Below are positions 58,716 to 64,000 of a stretch of 64,000 bases of DNA, one piece after another. The stretch is from Trifolium pratense (lineage: Eukaryota > Streptophyta > Magnoliopsida > Fabales > Fabaceae). Positions within the stretch are counted from its first letter, which is position 1; each line of letters opens with the position of its first letter. The stretch is from positions 35,142,409-35,206,408 of the forward strand of contig NC_060065.1 of NCBI RefSeq assembly GCF_020283565.1. The letters run 5' to 3'. The notes below the pieces were generated by a model, which was given only the letters and a program-made list of their open reading frames with translations, did not search any database and was not told where the DNA came from. The position numbers were made by a program, and so were the translations under genes.

Positions 58716-59819
58716 ATATTTATGTATTCGTGTACGTTGCAGTACAAACAATAATGTATATTTAATGGGCAGACTCATTTTATGGGTTCTGTGACCCCGG
58801 TCTCACGGCAGGCCCACTCCACCGTATCAGGTCTCCCTACACTACAGTACGTAGGGGTTTCACATTAGTATAAATTAGAATGTGGAAATAAATCAAATCA
58901 AAGTACACAAGTGCTTATAAGTCTTAGCTCAGCTGATAAAAAATGTCGATATTATTAGGTTGTATGTTATGATTGAGATTCAAATTTCGACTCTCACACT
59001 TATATGTAAATTTCTAATGGATTTTTCATTTCATCTATCCAAAAAAATCATCAAAGACCACAAGTTTTTGTTTTTTTATACCCACAAAAAAGAATAAATA
59101 AATTTAGCTCAGTAATGGAGGAGATACTCTACATTTTTTTTTAATGATATCTCAACAGCTCATTTATTGTTTATATTTTGTTTTAGCAAATTTATTGTTT
59201 ATAATTAGTGTTTATGTTATTGAAAAATTGAATGGTATAGATCTACCGTGGACTAACTCCGGTGAAAAAATTGAACTTGAGCTTTTTGTACTTAAAATTT
59301 TAAGAAAATAAATTTATAAATTATCATCTATATGTTGCACGATTTTTATTTTACTATTCAATGTGATTTTTTTAATTGAATAGAGGGTCTAAGCCGAAAA
59401 AATAATTAAAAATTAACTATTTTTAAAATACTAGTTTTAGAAACTTCTGCTGAAACAAATTGAGAAATATGAGTCGGAATATTGACTCATAACAATTGTC
59501 AGCCCCATCTTCCTTCAATATCAAGACCTGCAACATTGACAGGCGTTTCCATCTAACATCATCCTTGATAGCCAGAAGTTCTCCAAGAATATGAAAAGCT
59601 GGAGGACTATGGGGAATCCAAATGACAAATGATCCATTGAATCACTTCTTTATTTTTCCGTATAAGAACATGCTATAACCAGTCCCTAAATAAAGATTAT
59701 ACAAGAATTAATATATTTATTTTAACAAATACAAGGAATAAATCATGAATGTAGTCTTTCAGGTTTCACTCTTGGTTGATAATTTAGTCTCTAAGGTAAA
59801 ATCGCATTTAAGCCTTGAT

Positions 59820-60240
59820 CATACCTGATCAAAATGTGCGACCGCGCCAGCGTTTAGCTCTTGTAAGCCCCTATTGAAGCGGAGGGGGTTGTGTACCTGC
59901 AGGTACTCCGACACTCAAGTCAGTGAGAGTGAAGCAGAGGTTTTCGATGTTAAGATAATACGTACCTTTGTGAATGGTATATGGAGTCATATATATATAG
60001 CCCTCAGCGTTAGGCCAAGACCCTTGATGACATTTAATGGCCATCAAGTGGTTGTCGGAAAACAGCTGAAAAGCCATGATGTGTAATTAATGCTCATCAT
60101 TCCGGTAATGGCCGTTACAATACGCGTTGGTATTGTAACCGTTAGTGAATCGAACATTCCGTCGAGCATTCTCGCGTTGAGGCTTGCTTGGAAGCCTTTG
60201 CTCGTGGTGCATCGTCGTTCGAGCGTCTAATCCCAATCCA
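59820..60240. mobile_element. Likely solo LTR or LTR fragment (gypsy-like)
   Basis: GC-richer than its surroundings, with phrases common in plant LTRs such as GTACCTGCAGGTACTCCGAC followed by ACTCAAGTCAGTGAGAG. A TATATATAG box lies at about 59990. Ends are not defined and no partner LTR or coding region was found. The next stretch to 61034 is AT-rich without a gene; near 60390 an AACGTGGAAACTCC phrase also resembles retroelement sequence. Confidence 0.4.
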
Positions 60241-61034
60241 GAACAAGCCTAAAAAAAATATTAGCAACATAATTTTTAACTCACTCTCTTTTTATGAGTT
60301 AAACTCGTGTTTCATCAAATTTATGTGAACTTGTTGTGAAAAATAGGTATAGAGAAAATAAAAGAACACAATCACAATATAAGAATATAACGTGGAAACT
60401 CCAAAATCGGAGAAAAACCACGATCGTTGTCTAAATCGACAATCAGATAATAAACGCAAACACATAGACTTCACTCTCAACCACCTCATGCCCCAATACA
60501 CTTACACTCTCCAAAATAAATATTTGAACTACATCTCAAATACTCTTAAACAATAGTATATATAAGAGAAAAGAAAAAAAGACACAAATATAAACTTGTG
60601 TTATATATTTCATGTGATCTATATGAATAATACTCCGGCACCAACCACTTGTTTTATAATATTACTCTTTTCATCTAACATAAAATTTTCAAATAAAACC
60701 TAACTCAAACCAGTCAACACATATGATAGCTATTAATTAGCAATTTTTATGTTGGTATGAATATGAACAAAGTATTTGAAAGTGTTAGTTGTCGATATTA
60801 ATTTTTTTGCATATGTTGGTATATGAACAATTGAACAAAGTATTCGAATGTGCTCGTGTCAATATTAATCTTACAAACATTGTCGGGATCACAAAGAAAA
60901 CAAACAACTCATCATTGAATATTTTAATGCTATTACATTTTAGACTTAAATTCAAATGCAGACGCTTCTTAAGATTTAAGAGATCCTTTATCATCTAAGT
61001 GCTTTTGAAATGAGCTATTAATATTAAAATTAGG

Positions 61035-61215
61035 TAATACTAAACGGTGTCTCTGAGCACTAGTTAAGAATATTAAAAAAAAAACAAATGATAAAGTTAA
61101 TGATGAGAGATAATAACTTTTTACATTATTAAAACATTGAATGCACAATTTACGAGATAATTAAATTTTCTATATTTATATCCTTAACTAGTGCCCAGGG
61201 ATACCGTTTAACATT
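61035..61215. mobile_element. Small MITE, family member 2
   Basis: Inverted ends TAAACGGTGTCTCTGAGCAC-TAGTTAAG and, on the other strand, TTAAACGGTATCCCTGGGCA-CTAGTTAAGG. The middle carries the same GATGAGAGATAATAACTTTT as 58544-58715. Confidence 0.65.
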
Positions 61216-61609
61216 TTCCAAATTATTATTATTTAATAATCAAATTTAAAGATAATTTTTTATTTGTCATTATTGTTTGATAATCAAATTTAAAGATAAT
61301 TTAAAGACACTTCTTAAGATATTATTATTATAGAAAGAAGAGCCACATTGTAAGACCATGTACAATGGTCTCAACACCAAAATACATTCAACACCTACTT
61401 TTTCATTCCACATCATTTTCTCTTTCTTCCACCTAATCATTCAACACACATTCAACTTTTACCCTCTCTAATGGTTTTTCTATTCAACACCCTATCCCAC
61501 CACTTTCTCTACCCCACCACTTTCTATTTCATATTCTTATTTAAATTTAAATTTTTGTTTTTATTATTAAATAAAATTATAATTATCGATTAAAATTAAA
61601 ATAATACAC

Positions 61610-62082
61610 TCAACAAAATTTATTTAAATATATTTTTTTTATTTTCTTATTTTCTGTGCTCCATGCTGATTGCGTGTTTCTCTTGCTCTTAGGAGTTGAA
61701 TCATCTAAAGATGGAGTGACTTCATTAGCAATTGTTATTTGTGTTGACAATTCGGGAAATTCAGGTGCACCACCCCTCGGAAAATTTTCATTCACCATTG
61801 GCATATAACCATTAAATGGGGGTGTTTGAGATGTCTCATCATAGATCCATAATATGACTGGTTGAAACTTGGTGGAAGACCAAAATTAGGTATGTTATGA
61901 GGAAATTGGTTGAAAAATGGATTTAGATATTGATAATTGTTGGGATTTTGATAGTTGTTGGAGTTTTGATAATTGTTGGGGTTTTGATAATTGTTGGAGT
62001 TTTGATAATTGTTGGGATTTTGATAATTGTTGGGATAATTAGAAGAATTGTTGGGATAATTAGAAGAATTGTTGGGATCCAT
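61610..62082 (-). pseudogene. 5' fragment of a plant gene of the NAM-associated/Myb-like (GST T3-like annotated) type
   Basis: The start MDPNNSSNYPNN is followed by an imperfect NNYQNP/NNYQNS repeat, then NPFFNQFPHNIPNFGLPPSF and YGSMM. The frame then shifts by one and continues as GYMPMVNENFPRGGAPEFPE and a STPKSKRNTQSAWSTE segment. This layout is that of a large legume family often annotated as glutathione S-transferase T3-like or NAM-associated, whose Myb/SANT-like domain should begin at WSTE. Here the sequence instead turns Lys/Ile-rich and stops. It is a frameshifted, truncated copy. I do not assign a function. Confidence 0.55.
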
Positions 62083-62134
62083 TTCACTAAAAAAAGATTA
62101 AAACTTCAAAAGTGTTATGAATATTATTAGTGGA

Positions 62135-62298
62135 TGTTCTGGCCCATGTAATTGGTCCATTATGTTTACCTATATATAGATACTATGTATCACTATATTG
62201 TAACCCTAATCCTAATGGTGAATAACATACACTATTCTTTCTCTCTTTTCTCTCTTCTTCATCTATACTATTGTTCTTATTTACATTAGTTTATAACA
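62135..62298 (+). repeat. Short copia-like LTR (about 164 bp)
   Basis: Starts TGTTCTGGCCCATGTAATTG, has a TATATATAGA box near 62170 and a CT-rich stretch, ends TTTATAACA and is followed by CGTTATCAGCACGAG. That junction is common at the LTR/primer-site border of a group of short-LTR plant copia elements. No second LTR lies inside the window, so the element would run off the right edge or be truncated. Confidence 0.5.
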
Positions 62299-62489
62299 CG
62301 TTATCAGCACGAGCTTACCAACTGAGGTACGCAATTCTTATTCTATTTTTATGAAATCACAAGTAGTTTTTATTTTTGATTATTATATAACTATGAATCG
62401 TTTGAACCTTGTATACTTATAAAGATCAAATAATAATAATTAAAATTAAATAATTAAGCATCATTTCTTTATGTATTTAATTGATTCAA

Positions 62490-63120
62490 TGTTGTTTACG
62501 CTTCGTGATATCCGACATTTGTATGGTGAAGCATAACACTTTGATCATTAATATTACATAAAATGTTGATCAATTATTTATTTATTTATAATATGTATCT
62601 TGGATGTTTGATATTGTTTGAGTTTCGTGACCGACAATAGTCTGGTGAAGCATCATTATGCTTCGTGACCGACATCTGTATGGTGAAACATCGACACTTC
62701 GATCATCCAAAAGAACATAAACATATTTAAGAATTCATAATCTTGGTTCCTGAAGAACCTAGAAAGTTAATACATGAATTCCCGAAGAATTCATAATCTT
62801 GGTTCCTAAAGAACCTATTCTTAGTTCCTGAAGAACTTAGACATTTAATACATGAATTCCCGAAGAATTCATAATCTTAGTTCCCGAAGAACTTAAAAAA
62901 AATAATTTTGTTCCTGAAGAACTTACGAAATATCACCATTTATCACCATGCATCCCTAATGGATTGCACATCAAAATACTTTTATGTGTTATATAGTTCC
63001 TGAAGAACTAATAAAACAACTTCTTTTTATCTTCAATGAATTCTAGATGAATTCAATATTCCTACATCCTTGAAGGATTGTAAATTGATAGTGATTTATT
63101 ATATAGTTCTTGAAGAACTC
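62490..63120 (+). repeat. Leader-like region with ten TTCCTGAAGAA palindromes
   Basis: AGTTCCTGAAGAACTT-type imperfect palindromes occur near 62743, 62776, 62803, 62823, 62856, 62879, 62908, 62996, 63036 and 63105. Upstream are three copies of a TCGTGACCGACA ... TGGTGAAGCAT phrase (about 62502, 62616, 62661). Both sets lie just downstream of the putative LTR, where an untranslated leader would be. No ORF of note. Confidence 0.6.
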
Positions 63121-64000
63121 AATGGATAAAATTGTAAAATTCAATTGCTAAGTAAATTTCACAGAAAGCATGTAGCATGAATCGCACCGTTTTTACGGCC
63201 TGCAGTAATATAACCTTAAAAATAAAGGTCAATGGCCGTATTGATTTTTCCGTTAAAAATTCTAAATTAAGACAAATTTTCATATTTAATACTGTTTCCA
63301 AATATAACATTGAATGCCTTTTATTTCTAAATTCTAAATTAAGACAAATCTTCATATTGATTTTTCATATGTCATTCATATGTTAATTTGGTCAATCAAT
63401 CTCATTGAAAACAATTGAATGCCTTTTATTTCTTTCTTTTATTGTTTTCAATTTATTACATTATCGGTTAAGGAAGTATCATGATTGATTCATTTGAAAT
63501 TAAATGATTTGTTTTGAAAATAAAATTAGTTGATTTGACAAATTTTCAAATATCAATTGAAATATCATATCGTTTAATTTCTTTTGTGATTTCTATTAGC
63601 CAAATTTTTGTAATTGTGATACTACCTATTACTTTTGGGATTTTTGCAAGATGAAATCAACTTGACCTTTTAAATCATGAATTAAGGTATTATTTATTTA
63701 CATTATTTTTGACAATTGTGATGTTTCATGTTACTTTCATATACTAAGTTTGAATGTTACTAAAAAAAAGGTGTGCATGACTTAATACTTTATTCATTTT
63801 ATTTTATACGATAACTTTGTACTATGTGTTATTATGAATTAATTCTACTACTACAATGCTTAAGGTATGAATTGTGTCTTATTAAGAAAATATTTTTCTT
63901 CCATAATAAATCAATTTAATTGATATTTTTTTTCTTTTGGAAATAAAATTATAATTCATACCTTAATCATATCTTTTTTCTTTTGGAAATAAATTTAATT
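63121..64000. other. AT-rich stretch with short direct repeats, no gene seen
   Basis: TTCTAAATTAAGACAAAT occurs at about 63258 and 63330, ATTGAATGCCTTTTATTTCT at about 63308 and 63414, and TTTCTTTTGGAAATAAA at about 63931 and 63975. I recognise no coding sequence. It may be the interior of the retroelement that begins at 62135. Confidence 0.5.

Noticed and set aside
61930..62130. Plus-strand ORF with hydrophobic IIVGVLIIVG repeats
   Set aside because: Antisense shadow of the NNYQNP repeat; no start context or homologue recognised.

Overview
This is a 64-kb piece of plant nuclear DNA. The genes have many phase-consistent introns, several proteins carry plastid or secretory targeting signals, the DNA is AT-rich, and plant transposon families are dense: Ty1/copia, Ty3/gypsy, hAT, Mutator-like, PIF/Harbinger and short MITEs. 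Several repeat families and a PNNYQN-type fragment look like those of papilionoid legumes (Medicago/Trifolium/pea group). That placement is inference from pattern memory; no search was run.

Layout. 0-10.5 kb: 5' part of an organelle-type cysteine--tRNA ligase gene on the minus strand. Exon 3 carries two in-frame stops and a net 30-nt loss. A very young but coding-defective copia element (582-5976), itself containing a 639-bp hAT insertion, sits in its third intron; a decayed gypsy-type element and a MITE sit in its second. 10.8-12.4 kb: small DNA transposons. 13.2-18.5 kb: a complete 504-codon plant MraY homologue (minus) whose reading frame is open but which has lost several catalytic residues. 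18.8-22.3 kb: two hAT elements nearly end to end, a degenerate motif array and a near-perfect hairpin MITE with a 9-bp target duplication.

22.4-27.4 kb: an intact seven-exon TOC75 gene (plus), encoding the protein-import channel of the chloroplast outer envelope. 28.7-33.5 kb: a frameshifted F-box/DUF295 gene and a truncated NAD(P)HX dehydratase gene, both minus. 33.9-35.7 kb: a broken plant-mobile-domain gene (plus). 36.2-39.4 kb: a direct duplication of the 5' half of the MraY gene, cut off after exon 5. 39.9-44.4 kb: an intact eleven-exon LARP6-type RNA-binding protein (minus) with a 27-nt in-frame minisatellite. 45.9-47.6 kb: a large fold-back element whose loop is a higher-order array of palindromes. 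50.2-56.6 kb: an intact three-exon DUF642 cell-wall protein (minus) with a PIF/Harbinger element in its 4.3-kb first intron. 57-64 kb: mainly transposon debris, including a broken gene fragment and a short copia-like LTR followed by a leader full of TTCnnGAA palindromes.

Three genes look functional: TOC75, LARP6 and DUF642. The loci around them are duplicated or decaying (CysRS, both MraY copies, F-box, NAXD, PMD). The genes do not form a pathway together. The shared theme is that several encode plastid proteins and that the segment was reshaped by duplication and transposition. Exon limits were set by hand from splice sites and by keeping the conserved protein in frame.
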